In this document: positions 8,811 through 18,786 of the stretch, piece by piece | How the letters are laid out: every line of letters starts with the position of its first letter | Position numbering within the stretch: the stretch's first letter is position 1 | Source: Paracoccaceae bacterium | GTDB taxonomy: Bacteria; Pseudomonadota; Alphaproteobacteria; Rhodobacterales; Rhodobacteraceae | NCBI GenBank assembly: GCA_026706985.1 | Contig: JAPOXR010000060.1 | Coordinates: forward strand, 1-64,000 | Direction: 5' to 3' | DNA: 64,000 bases | The notes under the pieces: model-generated | Told to the model about the DNA's origin: nothing | Databases searched by the model: none | The model's input: the letters and a program-made list of their open reading frames with translations, nothing else | Translations under genes and position numbers: made by a program

Positions 8811-9395
8811 TTAGCCCGCATGCGGCCAGGCCGGCTGTGTCGGTATGAACAGTCTGACCGAATCGCCGGGCCTGATGACGCCTTCGCGTTCAACCCAGCC
8901 GGTTATGCCGCGCCGGCCCCTGGCCGCGGTCTTGAATTTCCTGCCGAAACCCGGATGGGTCATCTCGATCTCGCGTGCCGGAAGATTGCAGGGATGGTTT
9001 TCCAGATCAACAGTGACCGTGGCGCCGCCCGCGAATTGAATCCGCGACCCCGGCGGAACCAATGTGAAATCCGGGATTCCCCTTATCACGACATTCGCCC
9101 CGATCAGTGCCGGTGCAAGATCCGACAAGCCCATCTCCCGGGCAATCGCAGCGAGATCTTCCGCCGAGGCGATACTGAGCTGCCTGGTATTCCGAATGTC
9201 GGTGCCAAGGGGATAAAGCTCTTCAACCCGCACGCAGGAAGGCCGGGTCAATCCGCCATGGGATTCACCCGGCAGGCCGGAAAATTCGAGATTGGTTTCC
9301 TTCAGCGATGCCGAGCGCAGCGAACCGTCCCGATCGCGCACGACGCCGATCCAGTCCACGGTTCCGGGATGACCTGAATCCTGCATCGCACTCAT
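8811..9395 (-). CDS. MOSC domain protein
   Basis: About 195 residues. MOSC domains are sulfur-carrier modules found in molybdenum-cofactor sulfurases and in YiiM-like proteins. The pattern [19 protein letters not shown] at the N-terminus, the central [21 protein letters not shown], and the conserved cysteine in [12 protein letters not shown] followed by [12 protein letters not shown] fit a stand-alone MOSC protein. The frame is open further upstream to 9578, but that part overlaps ftsH-like coding sequence and has poor composition, so I take the ATG at 9395 (ATG at 9386 is also possible). The substrate is unknown. It sits between the FtsH paralogue and folD. Confidence 0.8.
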   Translation of the reverse strand: MSAMQDSGHPGTVDWIGVVRDRDGSLRSASLKETNLEFSGLPGESHGGLTRPSCVRVEELYPLGTDIRNTRQLSIASAEDLAAIAREMGLSDLAPALIGANVVIRGIPDFTLVPPGSRIQFAGGATVTVDLENHPCNLPAREIEMTHPGFGRKFKTAARGRRGITGWVEREGVIRPGDSVRLFIPTQPAWPHAG

Positions 9396-9480
9396 GTTGC
9401 ACCCATGTGCGACCGCGGGCACAGGCAAAGTCGCCACGACGCCCCGGAATGGTCGGGGGCGAGACCGCGATGGAGAGCCG

Positions 9481-11046
9481 TCATGCCCGCTTGTTTCCAG
9501 CCCGTGGAATCGAGGTCGCGCTTCGAGGTTTGAACGGGATTGTGTTGGAAGGTGGTGTTTCCGCAGCGGCGATACCACGTCCTGCGATGATCTCGGTGAT
9601 TTCGGAACCGGTCAGGGTCTCATATTCGAGCAATCCCTGCGCCAGCCGATCCAGTTCGTTCTTTTTTTCGGACAAGATCCTCTGCGCCGTCGCATAACCC
9701 TCCTCGACGATGCGCCGCACCTCGGCATCGATCATCTCACCGGTTTCAGGACTGGCATTGGCACCGCCCGGGACACCGGGAAAGGCTGACTGCTCCGTCG
9801 TGTAATCGATTTTGCCGAGCTTCTCCGACATACCGAACTGCGTGACCATCGCACGGGCGATTTTAGTCGCCTGCTTGATATCCGATGCGGCACCGGAAGT
9901 CACGTTGGCAATGCCGAAAATCAACTCCTCGGCAGCCCGCCCTCCCATCGCCATGGCAATCTTGGACTTGTATTTGGTGAGGGTAATCGACACCTCGTCG
10001 TGTTCCGGCTGCGAGTGCACGACGCCCAGCGCCAGGCCGCGCGGAATGATGGTGGCTTTGTGGATCGGATCATGCTGCGGGACATTGATCCCGACCAGCG
10101 CATGTCCGGCCTCATGATAGGCAATCTGCCGACGCTCATCTTCGGTCATCACCAGGGAGCGGCGTTCGCTGCCCAGCACCACCTTGTCTTTCGCGGTTTC
10201 GAAATCCTCCATGGAAACGAATTTCCTGTGCACGCGGGCGGCGATCAAGGCGGCTTCATTCACCAGGTTGGCAAGGTCGGCACCGGAAAATCCGGGGGTT
10301 CCACGGGCAATCACCTTCAAATTGACATCCGCACCCAGCACCACATTGCGGCCATGCACACGCAGTATCGCTTCCCGCCCCTTGATGTCCGGCACCGGTA
10401 CAACAACCTGGCGGTCAAACCTTCCGGGGCGCAGCAAAGCCTGATCCAGAACATCCGGTCGATTGGTCGCGGCGATGATCACGATGCCTTCATTGGCCTC
10501 AAATCCGTCCATTTCCACGAGCAATTGATTCAGTGTCTGCTCGCGCTCGTCATTGCCTCCGCCATAGCCGACACCCCTCGACCTGCCGACAGCATCGATC
10601 TCATCAATGAAGATGATGCATGGGGCGTTTTTCTTTGCCTGCTCGAACATATCGCGTACCCGGGAAGCGCCGACACCGACGAACATCTGCACAAAGTCGG
10701 ATCCGGAAATGGAAAAGAAGGGCACTCCGGCCTCGCCGGCAATGGCCCGCGCCAGCAATGTCTTGCCGGTTCCAGGCGGCCCGACCAGCAGCGCACCCTT
10801 CGGAATCTTACCACCCAAGCGCGAAAACATACCCGGCTGGCGCAGAAATTCGACGATCTCCTCCAGATCCTCCTTGGCCTCGTCAATGCCGGCGACATCT
10901 GAAAAGCGCACCCGGACCTGATCTTCCGACAGTAATTTAGCGGGTGATTTGCCGTAACCGAAAATCCCACCCGGCCCGCTCGATTGTTTCCTCGAGAAAT
11001 AAATGACCGTTGCCAGGATCAGCAGAGCAATCAAAAATGGTCCCAT
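9481..11046 (-). CDS. second FtsH-type AAA protease, lacking the N-terminal periplasmic region
   Basis: 521-residue membrane-anchored ATP-dependent zinc protease, a close paralogue of the gene immediately upstream. The AAA module has Walker A GPPGTGKT (89-96), Walker B IIFIDEID (144-151) and an arginine-finger region (RPGRFDRQ). The protease zinc motif HEAGH is at 311-315, with the distal acidic ligand in [12 protein letters not shown]. The protein begins directly at the helix equivalent to FtsH transmembrane segment 2. Segment 1 and the roughly 75-residue periplasmic domain are absent, and the 77 bases before it cannot hold them. The segment before the pore loop reads FVQMFVGVG, not FVEMFVGVG. 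All catalytic residues are present, so it may be an active protease with altered partner contacts. The gene probably arose by duplication. Confidence 0.9.
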   Translation of the reverse strand: MGPFLIALLILATVIYFSRKQSSGPGGIFGYGKSPAKLLSEDQVRVRFSDVAGIDEAKEDLEEIVEFLRQPGMFSRLGGKIPKGALLVGPPGTGKTLLARAIAGEAGVPFFSISGSDFVQMFVGVGASRVRDMFEQAKKNAPCIIFIDEIDAVGRSRGVGYGGGNDEREQTLNQLLVEMDGFEANEGIVIIAATNRPDVLDQALLRPGRFDRQVVVPVPDIKGREAILRVHGRNVVLGADVNLKVIARGTPGFSGADLANLVNEAALIAARVHRKFVSMEDFETAKDKVVLGSERRSLVMTEDERRQIAYHEAGHALVGINVPQHDPIHKATIIPRGLALGVVHSQPEHDEVSITLTKYKSKIAMAMGGRAAEELIFGIANVTSGAASDIKQATKIARAMVTQFGMSEKLGKIDYTTEQSAFPGVPGGANASPETGEMIDAEVRRIVEEGYATAQRILSEKKNELDRLAQGLLEYETLTGSEITEIIAGRGIAAAETPPSNTIPFKPRSATSIPRAGNKRA

Positions 11047-11123
11047 TCAGAACTCTGCCCTCTTCCGCGGGCGGGTCACGGCATAACTCCTGCCGGCAGG
11101 CGCGGAACTGATTGCCGATTGCT

Positions 11124-13040
11124 TCATGTCGGCGTCGGCTCCAGCCGGCCTCCCGCCTTGGCGGCGGGCGGTCTTTTTGTTTTCGGCACCACCGTGACCG
11201 AACCCTGGCTATCGTCCTCGCTGCCGTCATCCTCATTACGTTCCAATGGATGACCGCTGATCACCCGCTTGATCTCGTCGCCGGTCAGTGTCTCATATTC
11301 CAGCAACCCTTCCGCCAGGCGCACAAGTTCGTCATCCTTCTCGACCAGGATCTCCTTGGCCCTGGCATAGGCCCAGTCGCAGATCCGGCGGATTTCCGAA
11401 TCGATCACTTCCTGTGTCGCCGGACCGACCCCCGGCCCCTGGTTGAAGTGACCGAGATAGGTGTCATGTTCGTGCGCATAATCAATATTTCCCAGCTGAT
11501 CGGACATGCCGAACTGGGTCACCATGGCACGCGCGATACGCGTCACCTGTTTGATGTCCGATGCCGCGCCGGAGGTGACGTTTTCTGATCCGAATTTCAG
11601 TTCCTCCGCAGCTTTTCCGCCCATCGCCATCGTGATTTTTGACAGGTATTTGGTATAGGTGACGGAGAGCTGGTCGCGTTCAGGGAGCGCGATCACCAGG
11701 CCCAGTGCCCGGCCACGCGGAATGATCGTCGCCTTGTGGATCGGATCGTGCTGCGGCGCATGCATGCCCACAATCGCGTGACCGGCCTCGTGATAGGCGG
11801 TCAGTCTTTTCTCCTCTTCGGTCATCACCAGCGAACGCCGTTCGCTGCCCATCATCACCTTGTCCTTGGCGTTTTCGAAATCTTCCATGGTGACGTAACT
11901 GCGCCCGACCCGGGCTGCGAGCAGCGCTGCCTCATTCACCAGATTGGCAAGATCCGCTCCGGAAAATCCGGGCGTTCCGCGCGCAATCACTTTGAGTTTC
12001 ACATCCGGTCCGGATTTAATTTTCCGCGCATGCACTTCCAGAATCTTCTCGCGCCCGGCGATATCGGGTGTCGGCACCTCAACCTGCCGGTCGAACCGGC
12101 CCGGACGCAGCAGCGCCGGATCCAGCACATCGGGCCGGTTGGTCGCGGCTATGATAATCACACCCTCATTGGCCTCAAAACCATCCATTTCCACCAGAAG
12201 CTGATTCAGCGTCTGCTCTCTTTCGTCATTGCCGCCGCCGATACCGATACCGCGCGAACGGCCGACGGCATCGATTTCATCAATGAACACGATACAGGGG
12301 GCGTTCTTCTTCGCCTGCTCAAACATATCGCGCACCCGGGAAGCGCCGACACCGACAAACATTTCGACAAAATCCGATCCCGAGATGGTGAAGAACGGAA
12401 CCCCGGCCTCACCGGCGATGGCCCTCGCCAGCAAGGTCTTTCCTGTTCCCGGCGATCCCACGAGGAGCGCACCAGTGGGAATCTTGCCGCCCAATTTTGA
12501 GAATTTCACCGGATCGCGCAGAAAATCGACAATTTCCTCAAGCTCTTCCTTGGCCTCGTCAATCCCCGCCACATCCGCGAAGGTGACTTTTCCCTGCCTC
12601 TCGGTCAGGAGTTTGGCCTTTGATCTGCCGAACCCCAGGGCACCGCCGCGGCCACCGCCCTGCATCCGATTCATGAAGAACAGCCAGATGGCGATCAGGA
12701 TCAGGAACGGAATGAGCGGTGCCAGAAACGACATCAACCCGCTCGGCTCCTGCGACTTCGCCTCAATCTGCACGCCATTTTCGAGCAGGAGCGCTGTGAC
12801 ATCAACCTCGCGTGGACGGATCGTCGAAAATCTGCCGCCATCCACGGTGTTGGCGAAGATGGTCTCTCCATCCAGAACAACAGACGAGACCTCGCCGGCT
12901 TCCACCCTTTCATAAAATGACGAAAGCGGCACCGCCTGAATGGAGGAAATCGACCTTCCGTTGGTGAACACATTGAACAGAACGATGATCAATATGAAAA
13001 GAGCACCCCAGAGAAGCAGGTTTTTCAGGTGATTTCCCAA
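11124..13040 (-). CDS. ftsH: FtsH, ATP-dependent zinc metalloprotease
   Basis: Inner-membrane hexameric protease that degrades unassembled membrane proteins and regulators. Domains in order: transmembrane helix 1 (about residues 6-25), periplasmic domain, helix 2 (about 104-124), AAA domain with Walker A GSPGTGKT (195-202; the usual second residue is Pro), Walker B IVFIDEID, and the HEAGH peptidase motif. I chose a TTG start at 13040: GGAGG lies at 13049-13053, eight bases ahead, and the resulting N-terminus ([15 protein letters not shown]) matches alphaproteobacterial FtsH starts. This gives 638 residues, the usual length. The in-frame ATG at 13082 would add 14 residues with no family match. 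Position after tilS is typical of the class. Confidence 0.96.
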   Translation of the reverse strand: MGNHLKNLLLWGALFILIIVLFNVFTNGRSISSIQAVPLSSFYERVEAGEVSSVVLDGETIFANTVDGGRFSTIRPREVDVTALLLENGVQIEAKSQEPSGLMSFLAPLIPFLILIAIWLFFMNRMQGGGRGGALGFGRSKAKLLTERQGKVTFADVAGIDEAKEELEEIVDFLRDPVKFSKLGGKIPTGALLVGSPGTGKTLLARAIAGEAGVPFFTISGSDFVEMFVGVGASRVRDMFEQAKKNAPCIVFIDEIDAVGRSRGIGIGGGNDEREQTLNQLLVEMDGFEANEGVIIIAATNRPDVLDPALLRPGRFDRQVEVPTPDIAGREKILEVHARKIKSGPDVKLKVIARGTPGFSGADLANLVNEAALLAARVGRSYVTMEDFENAKDKVMMGSERRSLVMTEEEKRLTAYHEAGHAIVGMHAPQHDPIHKATIIPRGRALGLVIALPERDQLSVTYTKYLSKITMAMGGKAAEELKFGSENVTSGAASDIKQVTRIARAMVTQFGMSDQLGNIDYAHEHDTYLGHFNQGPGVGPATQEVIDSEIRRICDWAYARAKEILVEKDDELVRLAEGLLEYETLTGDEIKRVISGHPLERNEDDGSEDDSQGSVTVVPKTKRPPAAKAGGRLEPTPT

Positions 13041-13144
13041 AACGGGATCCTCCAATTTTTTCGGCTTTAAGCCGACGGTCATTGGCAGTGCAGTTCTGCC
13101 GCAATTATTAATCCCCGAATCAGATAATTGCAAAAGCTCTCAAT

Positions 13145-14404
13145 TCAATGCCGCCGTGCGGAACCGAGCCACTTCACACTGCTGTTTTCCAGCCGGAAGC
13201 GTATCCCGGAGCGCAGCCCGGCGAAGGGTGCCGCATACAGGCGGCCCCGCAGCCATAGCGACGGGGTTACCGATAAGCGCTCCGGGGACAGGTCGGCTGC
13301 CGGGTGGCAACCGAGTTCCTTCAGCCCCGCCTTTCCCAAAGCGGCAATCATGCTGCCGTCCGGAATACCGGGCGCATCAAGAAGCCAGCGCTTGTCCCAC
13401 AGCGCATCCGCCGAGACCGGCGGACCACAGGCCGCGTGCTCGCGCATGACCAGCATCCCGTTTCCGGGCATCGGCAGCATCATGCAGCCTGACAAAGTCA
13501 CCACCCTCAGCCGGGCGGATTCAAGCGCGTTGACCAGCGAATGCAGGCGCGGCCTGTAAGTGCTGACCGACACCGCCCGCAACGCGTCCGATACCAGGCG
13601 GAGACGCAGCTCCGTGGAGAGCGACCACAATTCGCCGCTGAACCGCACTTCGCCCAATTCGGTCAGGCAAGCACAGTGCCGGGCGGCTTCCTCTGTTGCC
13701 TGTTCGAGTGCCTGACGGGCCAACTGCATGCGCCCGGCGGTTGCCGACAGGCGCTCGACACTCATGCCCAGCGACGCCAATTCGGGGATCATCCGCCGCA
13801 GCTTTACCCGGTCAAACCGGTCATCGTCATTGCTCGGATCCTCGACCCAGCTGACTCCACGATCGCACAGAAACTTCCTCAATGCGTGGCGGCGGAATGT
13901 GAGCAGCGGCCGCAGCCACAGCATGCCGTCGCGCTCGATTGCCGAAGGCATTGCCGCGAGACCGTCGACACCGGAGCCCCTGGCAAGATTCAACAGCAGG
14001 GTTTCAGCCTGGTCATCCATCGTGTGGCCGAGCAGCACGGCCTCAATCCCCGCCTCCCGGGCCCAGCCGGCGATGAGCCGATAGCGCCCCCGGCGGGCTT
14101 CATTCTGCAGGTTGCCGCCATCAACCGGCTGCCATCGCAGAATTCTGTGTTCGTGACCGAGTTTGCGGGCGAGGCCGGCCACAAGATCACATTCATTCCG
14201 CGCCGCTGGCCGAATGCCGTGATCAACCGATACCGCGGCGAGTTCCACCTCGCTCCGGCGGCACCAGCCGGACAGCAGGCACAGCAGGGCCATCGAGTCG
14301 CTGCCGCCGGAGACGGCAGCCGCGACGCGCTTTACGGATTGGGCGGCACTGATTTCCCGCAGCGAATTGGCAAAGCTGTGGTGCAGTGTCGCCGTCACCC
14401 GCAC
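13145..14404 (-). CDS. tilS: TilS, tRNA(Ile)-lysidine synthetase
   Basis: Cytoplasmic ATP-dependent enzyme that puts lysine on C34 of the tRNA-Ile with anticodon CAU, so that it reads AUA. The PP-loop SGGSDSMAL is at residues 32-40, followed by VDHGIRP and the HTMDDQAETLLLNLARGSG segment, then FRRHALRKFL and EDPSNDD. At 419 residues it has family length; the C-terminal part is poorly conserved, as usual. It overlaps the ybgF/cpoB end by 10 bases, so the two are translationally coupled. The position between ybgF and ftsH is the standard alphaproteobacterial arrangement. Confidence 0.95.
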   Translation of the reverse strand: MRVTATLHHSFANSLREISAAQSVKRVAAAVSGGSDSMALLCLLSGWCRRSEVELAAVSVDHGIRPAARNECDLVAGLARKLGHEHRILRWQPVDGGNLQNEARRGRYRLIAGWAREAGIEAVLLGHTMDDQAETLLLNLARGSGVDGLAAMPSAIERDGMLWLRPLLTFRRHALRKFLCDRGVSWVEDPSNDDDRFDRVKLRRMIPELASLGMSVERLSATAGRMQLARQALEQATEEAARHCACLTELGEVRFSGELWSLSTELRLRLVSDALRAVSVSTYRPRLHSLVNALESARLRVVTLSGCMMLPMPGNGMLVMREHAACGPPVSADALWDKRWLLDAPGIPDGSMIAALGKAGLKELGCHPAADLSPERLSVTPSLWLRGRLYAAPFAGLRSGIRFRLENSSVKWLGSARRH

Positions 14405-15243
14405 TCCATGCCGCTGAGCCTGTTTCCGGCAAGCCCGGCTTCACCGGAATTCGGATACAGGGCACCGACATTCCGCAGAATCTCGCAGGCCTCGCTGTGT
14501 CTTTCCAGATCGACCAGAGTTTCACCGAGTCTGAGCAATGCCCTTGGTGCCACCGGACCATTCCGGTCATGGCTGAATGCTTCGAGAAATGCCTTACCCG
14601 CTTCGGTCAGATTGCCTTCACTGACATGCGCCTCGCCACGGAAGTAATGGGCATCAGCGACGAACTCTCCATTCGGATAGGCCGCCGCAAGTTCGCTGAA
14701 CTGATCTATTGCGGACTTGGCGTCGCCGCTTCGGTATGCCGTCACAGCGCGTTCAAATCGATCCTTCTCCAATTCAGACAGATCCGCAACCTCCGCCGGT
14801 TCAGCATCCTCGGCAATATTTGACACCGTCGATGGCAGCTCTTCGCCGAGCGGCTGACCCATTTCCAACAGCGACAGATCCTGCCCGCTGAGTTCCGCCA
14901 GCATAAACTCAAGATCCCTGATCTGCCGGTTACCATCGGCGGCAATCCGCAGAATACGGAATTCCAGATCCTCAACTTTCGAAATGGTGTCGCGTAGCTC
15001 CCATTCCAGCTCATCCAGCCGCCGCAATGTCGAGTTGCCGGAACTCAATTGGCTCTCGGGCCTGGTCAGACTAGGCGTCAATTCCCGGCGCAGCGCCTCC
15101 ATCTGACCGTAAAGATCAAGCAGTTGCAGGCGTAGATCCGCGAGCGTGACCTGACCCGCTTCCTGCGCCTGCGCCGGAACAATGGCAAAGGTGGTTAAGG
15201 CAAATGCGGCAATCAGTCGCCGTAACCGGGTCAGCAGGACCAT
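14395..15243 (-). CDS. cpoB: CpoB/YbgF, periplasmic TPR protein of the Tol-Pal system
   Basis: 282-residue periplasmic protein that links the Tol-Pal machine with peptidoglycan synthesis at division in E. coli. It has a signal peptide ending near PAQA (about residues 1-26), an N-terminal helical coiled-coil segment (LLDLYGQMEALRREL and following), a low-complexity linker, and C-terminal TPR repeats (FERAVTAYRSGDAKSAIDQF, DAHYFRGEAHVSEGNLTEAG). The start abuts the pal stop without a gap. It is the last of the tol genes before tilS. Confidence 0.93.
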   Translation of the reverse strand: MVLLTRLRRLIAAFALTTFAIVPAQAQEAGQVTLADLRLQLLDLYGQMEALRRELTPSLTRPESQLSSGNSTLRRLDELEWELRDTISKVEDLEFRILRIAADGNRQIRDLEFMLAELSGQDLSLLEMGQPLGEELPSTVSNIAEDAEPAEVADLSELEKDRFERAVTAYRSGDAKSAIDQFSELAAAYPNGEFVADAHYFRGEAHVSEGNLTEAGKAFLEAFSHDRNGPVAPRALLRLGETLVDLERHSEACEILRNVGALYPNSGEAGLAGNRLSGMECG

Positions 15244-15774
15244 TTAGCCTCCCAATTCCTGTTCAACGACGGTCACCGCACGCCGGTTCTTGGACCAGCA
15301 GGATTCGAAGGAGCAGACCGAAACAGGCCGCTCTTTACCGTAGGTGACGGTTTTCAGACGCGATTCCAAAACCCCGAGATCCGTCAGGTAAGCCGACACT
15401 GCGGCAGCTCTGCGTGCACCGAGCGCGAGGTTATATTCCCGCGTCCCCTGCTCGTCGGCATGACCTTCAACCAGGATCGTGTAATTCGGATTTCTGCTCA
15501 GCCATTCGGCCTGATGTCGCAGAACCTGCACCGACTGCTCGGTTATGTGGCTTCGATCGACTTCGAAATAGATCGTGTTACCGATCAGGTTGGCGAAATA
15601 TTCCGCCGAATCGGGCTCGTAATCCCTGAGTGCCGATTGCTCGATCGAACCTTCGTCCCCGGAGATTCCGGCTTCGCCGGTCTCCCCGGACCCGTCAAAA
15701 ATACCCCCGCCACTGCCGGAACATGCGGCGAGCGCTAAGGCGGCCAAAATCGCACCTACTGCATTGAGTTTCAT
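15244..15774 (-). CDS. pal: Pal, peptidoglycan-associated lipoprotein
   Basis: 176-residue outer-membrane lipoprotein that binds peptidoglycan and TolB. The lipobox LAAC is at about residues 15-18, followed by a glycine/serine-rich linker. The OmpA-like domain has the diaminopimelate-binding signature TILVEGHADEQGTREYNLALG with its Asp and Arg residues, near residue 100. Length matches the family. It is immediately followed by cpoB, and tolB is 65 bases upstream. Confidence 0.97.
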   Translation of the reverse strand: MKLNAVGAILAALALAACSGSGGGIFDGSGETGEAGISGDEGSIEQSALRDYEPDSAEYFANLIGNTIYFEVDRSHITEQSVQVLRHQAEWLSRNPNYTILVEGHADEQGTREYNLALGARRAAAVSAYLTDLGVLESRLKTVTYGKERPVSVCSFESCWSKNRRAVTVVEQELGG

Positions 15775-15839
15775 AACACTGCCTCCATTCTGTTTTTTTA
15801 TCCGTTGAATCTATCGCAAATCCGACCGTTAGGGAACCG

Positions 15840-17165
15840 TCACTTGCGCAGCGGCGACCACGCCGGATCGGAGCCGAACTCGGGTGTTTGAACGCGTTTC
15901 AGATTCCGTCCATACAGATCCACGGAATAGAGGGACGGTCCTCCGGTCGGTCCCGGTGACTCGCGGAAAAACATCAGCGCCCGGCCATTCGGAGCCCAGG
16001 TCGGACCTTCATCCAGGAATGATGAAGTCAGAATCCGCTCTTCGCTGCCATCGGCACGCATCACACCGATATGAAACTTCCCACCCAGCTGTTTTGTGAA
16101 GGCAATATAGTCTCCGGTCGGAGACCAAACCGGCGTGCCGTAACGTCCGCTCCCGAAACTGATACGCCGTGGTTCACCATAGTCGGTTCGCAGCACATAG
16201 ATCTGCTGTGTCTGACTGCGGTCCGACTCGAAAGTGATCCATTTTCCGTCCGGCGAATATGAGGGTGCGGTGTCGATCGCCGCACTGTGGGTCAGCCTGC
16301 GTGCCTGGCCACCGATTTCAACCTCATAGATGTCGGTGTTCGCTCCCCGTGTCAGCGACAGCACGACCTTGCTTCCATCCGGTGAAAAACGCGGCGCGAA
16401 GGTCATGTCGGCGGTACGCAGGATCGAGCGGCGACTGCCGCTGCGCAGATCAAGCAGGAACACATTCGGAAACCCGGTTTCGTAGGATGTGTAGATCAGG
16501 AGATCACCATCCGGTGAGAATCTGGGGGCCAGGATGATGGCGGTGCCGTCGGTCAGGCTACGCGGATTGGCACCGTCATAATCCATAATCATTAGTCGCT
16601 TCATCCGGTTATCCTTGCTGCCGGATTCGGAAATGAATGCCACCTGTGAATCAAAAAATGGCAATTCACCGGTCACCCGATGGTAAACGGTATCGGCGAT
16701 CTTATGCGCCACCCGTCGCCAGCTGCTTTCATCCGCACGATACCGCAACCCCTGGCCGAACGGCGATTCCGCAAACACGTCGAAAAGCCTGAAATTAACC
16801 TCTATGCCGGCCTCGACACTGCGCGTTGAACCCTGCACCAGAGCCTGAGCGCGTATGGCCTTCCAGTCGGCAAAGGGAACCGGGACATCGATGCCCTGGG
16901 GTCTGGCGATATGCGCCGCCTGCGGAATGGCGCGGAACAAGCCCGTACCTTCCAGATCCGATGTAATGACCCGAGCGATGTCTGCGGCCATCCGCTGATC
17001 CGCCTCGGTGCCGGTGGCGGAGATCGAAACTGCGAACGGCAGCGGTTCTATTACCCCTTCGGTTATGACGATCCTGAGGGGTGGTGCGGTCTGCGCCCGC
17101 AGCTCTGTCGCTGCCGAACCCATCACTGCCAGCAGCAGCATTAACGAAATGGCTGTTGATTTCAT
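15840..17165 (-). CDS. tolB: TolB, periplasmic beta-propeller of the Tol-Pal system
   Basis: 441-residue periplasmic protein linking TolA and Pal. A signal peptide covers about residues 1-24 (ends ELRA). The N-terminal alpha/beta domain includes FADWKAIRAQALVQG, and the C-terminal propeller has repeated WD40-like TolB strands such as APRFSPDGDLLIYTS, APRFSPDGSKVVLSL, APSYSPDGKWITFES and TPVWSPTGDYIAFTK. The start codon overlaps the tolA stop by four bases (ATGA type). Identification is firm. Confidence 0.97.
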   Translation of the reverse strand: MKSTAISLMLLLAVMGSAATELRAQTAPPLRIVITEGVIEPLPFAVSISATGTEADQRMAADIARVITSDLEGTGLFRAIPQAAHIARPQGIDVPVPFADWKAIRAQALVQGSTRSVEAGIEVNFRLFDVFAESPFGQGLRYRADESSWRRVAHKIADTVYHRVTGELPFFDSQVAFISESGSKDNRMKRLMIMDYDGANPRSLTDGTAIILAPRFSPDGDLLIYTSYETGFPNVFLLDLRSGSRRSILRTADMTFAPRFSPDGSKVVLSLTRGANTDIYEVEIGGQARRLTHSAAIDTAPSYSPDGKWITFESDRSQTQQIYVLRTDYGEPRRISFGSGRYGTPVWSPTGDYIAFTKQLGGKFHIGVMRADGSEERILTSSFLDEGPTWAPNGRALMFFRESPGPTGGPSLYSVDLYGRNLKRVQTPEFGSDPAWSPLRK

Positions 17166-18217
17166 CTGTATCTCATCTCCACTGGATCGAAGACTATCTC
17201 AATTGCCTGCCAATGTTCATACTTATCAGCCGGCAGATCATAACCGGCACTCAGACAGCGCAGAATTGCCCGACGCCCGGCCTCAAAGGCCACCGACACC
17301 GCTTGCCTGGAACCTCCCGAATCCTCCAGGAGCCTGATGGATCCGGGCACCGTACGGCCGTCCGGATCAAGCTCCGCCCCGATAGTCACCGTGATCCGCC
17401 GTGCTTCGTTGGACAGTGACGCGACATTCCAGCATCGCTCAATCGCCCGCTTAAAGCCTTCCTTTTCAATGGCGGTGAGCGGTGCCGAAGCCCGTGCGCC
17501 GGCGTCATCCACGGGATTGGTTTCGTCCAACTCCTCAGTCAGCTGCCTGATCAGTTCGGCGATATCCACAGACTCCTCGGGTTCCGGCTCCGGCTCGGGT
17601 TCGGGTTCGGGTTCAGGCTCGGGTCGCTCCGGCCTGCGCAACGGCCGCCTCAGCACGGTTGCGCTTGCCTCGGTTTCCTCTGCCTCGGAAACGGTTTCGG
17701 CAGCGGTGTGCTGACGCTCACTTTCCCTCGCCGGTTCCGTGTCATACACCGGTTCCTCCGAGACCACCTGTTCAGCAGCCCGCTGCTCCACCTCCTCGAT
17801 CCTGACCTCCGGTTCGGGTTCCGGTGCCACATCCTCCGCAACTCTCGGCGCCGCCTGACGGACAGGAATGTCCGTCTCCTCTGTCGCTTCCTCCGAGATC
17901 GAAACAATCTCCGGTTCTTCCGTGACTTCCGATCCTTCACTGACGGCGCTCACCTCCTCGGCAACCTCAAGCGGCGGATCAATTTCGAGATCCGGTTCCG
18001 GCTCAGTTTCGGGTTCCGGCTCAACCTGCGGCTCGACAGCGGTTTCCTCCGGGGGCTGAACATCGGTCAAGAGACTGAACTCCTGCTCGGAAATCAGTTC
18101 GACATCGGCGACGGCGATTTCCGCATCAGTTGGTGGCCGGCGGCTGAAATCACCAAACATCACCAACAATAACAGACCGCAATGGCCGATCGCCGAAACT
18201 GTCGCGCCTGCACGCAT
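17162..18217 (-). CDS. tolA: TolA-like energy-transducing protein
   Basis: 351-residue inner-membrane protein that spans the periplasm and passes the TolQR motor force to Pal/TolB. A single N-terminal helix lies at about residues 8-22. Then comes a long acidic Pro/Glu-rich region (about 50-240) with runs of (Glu-Pro)n near residue 205, and a C-terminal TolA/TonB-like domain (FKRAIERCWNVASLSNEARRI, ending FDPVEMRYR). The enteric TolA linker is a Lys/Ala helix; here it is extended EP-type, as is common in alphaproteobacteria. Assignment comes from position between tolR and tolB plus architecture. Confidence 0.92.
   Translation of the reverse strand: MRAGATVSAIGHCGLLLLVMFGDFSRRPPTDAEIAVADVELISEQEFSLLTDVQPPEETAVEPQVEPEPETEPEPDLEIDPPLEVAEEVSAVSEGSEVTEEPEIVSISEEATEETDIPVRQAAPRVAEDVAPEPEPEVRIEEVEQRAAEQVVSEEPVYDTEPARESERQHTAAETVSEAEETEASATVLRRPLRRPERPEPEPEPEPEPEPEPEESVDIAELIRQLTEELDETNPVDDAGARASAPLTAIEKEGFKRAIERCWNVASLSNEARRITVTIGAELDPDGRTVPGSIRLLEDSGGSRQAVSVAFEAGRRAILRCLSAGYDLPADKYEHWQAIEIVFDPVEMRYR
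17578..17625. repeat. six-base tandem repeat encoding Glu-Pro runs in tolA
   Basis: A run of near-perfect hexamers of the GGTTCG/GGCTCG type (plus strand) encodes alternating Glu and Pro on the minus strand. Copies vary at the third codon position. Such hexamer runs can gain or lose units without shifting the frame, so the length of the TolA linker may vary between strains. Confidence 0.7.
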
Positions 18218-18311
18218 CGGCCATGCCTAGCCAATCGGAACCGAATTCCGACAATTCGAGAAGCAAACAAACTGCCGCATTGAAGCGTCGAAGCACCGGA
18301 TGCCTGCATGC

Positions 18312-18785
18312 CTAAAGCCGGTCTTCGTCAGCCGCATCCGCCGCTCTCCCGCTTTCAGTCACCAGCCCGATATTGCGAAACCCGGCCCTGTTCAGCGCGC
18401 CCATGACCCGCATGACGGTCTCATAGCGGGCGTCACGGTCGCCGCGCAGATAAATCCGGTCAGAATTTCTTTCCGCAATCACCGCACTCAACCGCGGAAT
18501 GAGTTCAGAGCGCGGAATCTCGGTTGACTGCAACGCCACCCGTCCATCTGCCGCAACCGAAATCGTCAACGGCTGCTCAGGCTCGGATGGTAAAGGCCCG
18601 GCCTCGGTTTCCGGCAGGCGGATTGGGATTCCCACCGTCAGCAGCGGGGCCGCAACGATGAAAATGATCAGCAGCACCAACACGACATCAACGAAAGGCG
18701 TCACATTGATTTCCGACATCGGCCGATGCGAGCGTCGCCGGCTGCGCCGCCCGCGCGCTTGACGGGTCTCGATTTGCGCACCCAT
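18312..18785 (-). CDS. tolR: TolR, proton-channel subunit of the Tol motor
   Basis: 157-residue inner-membrane protein of the ExbD/TolR family, working with TolQ as the proton-driven motor. The helix MSEINVTPFVDVVLVLLIIF near residue 24 carries the essential Asp (PFVDVVLVL), followed by a periplasmic domain (LPETEAGPLPSEPEQPLTISV, YLRGDRDARYETVMRVMGAL). The frame is open to 18854, but the ATG at 18785, one base after the tolQ stop, fits the family N-terminus. It lies 94 bases upstream of tolA. Confidence 0.95.
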   Translation of the reverse strand: MGAQIETRQARGRRSRRRSHRPMSEINVTPFVDVVLVLLIIFIVAAPLLTVGIPIRLPETEAGPLPSEPEQPLTISVAADGRVALQSTEIPRSELIPRLSAVIAERNSDRIYLRGDRDARYETVMRVMGALNRAGFRNIGLVTESGRAADAADEDRL

Positions 18786-18786
18786 T

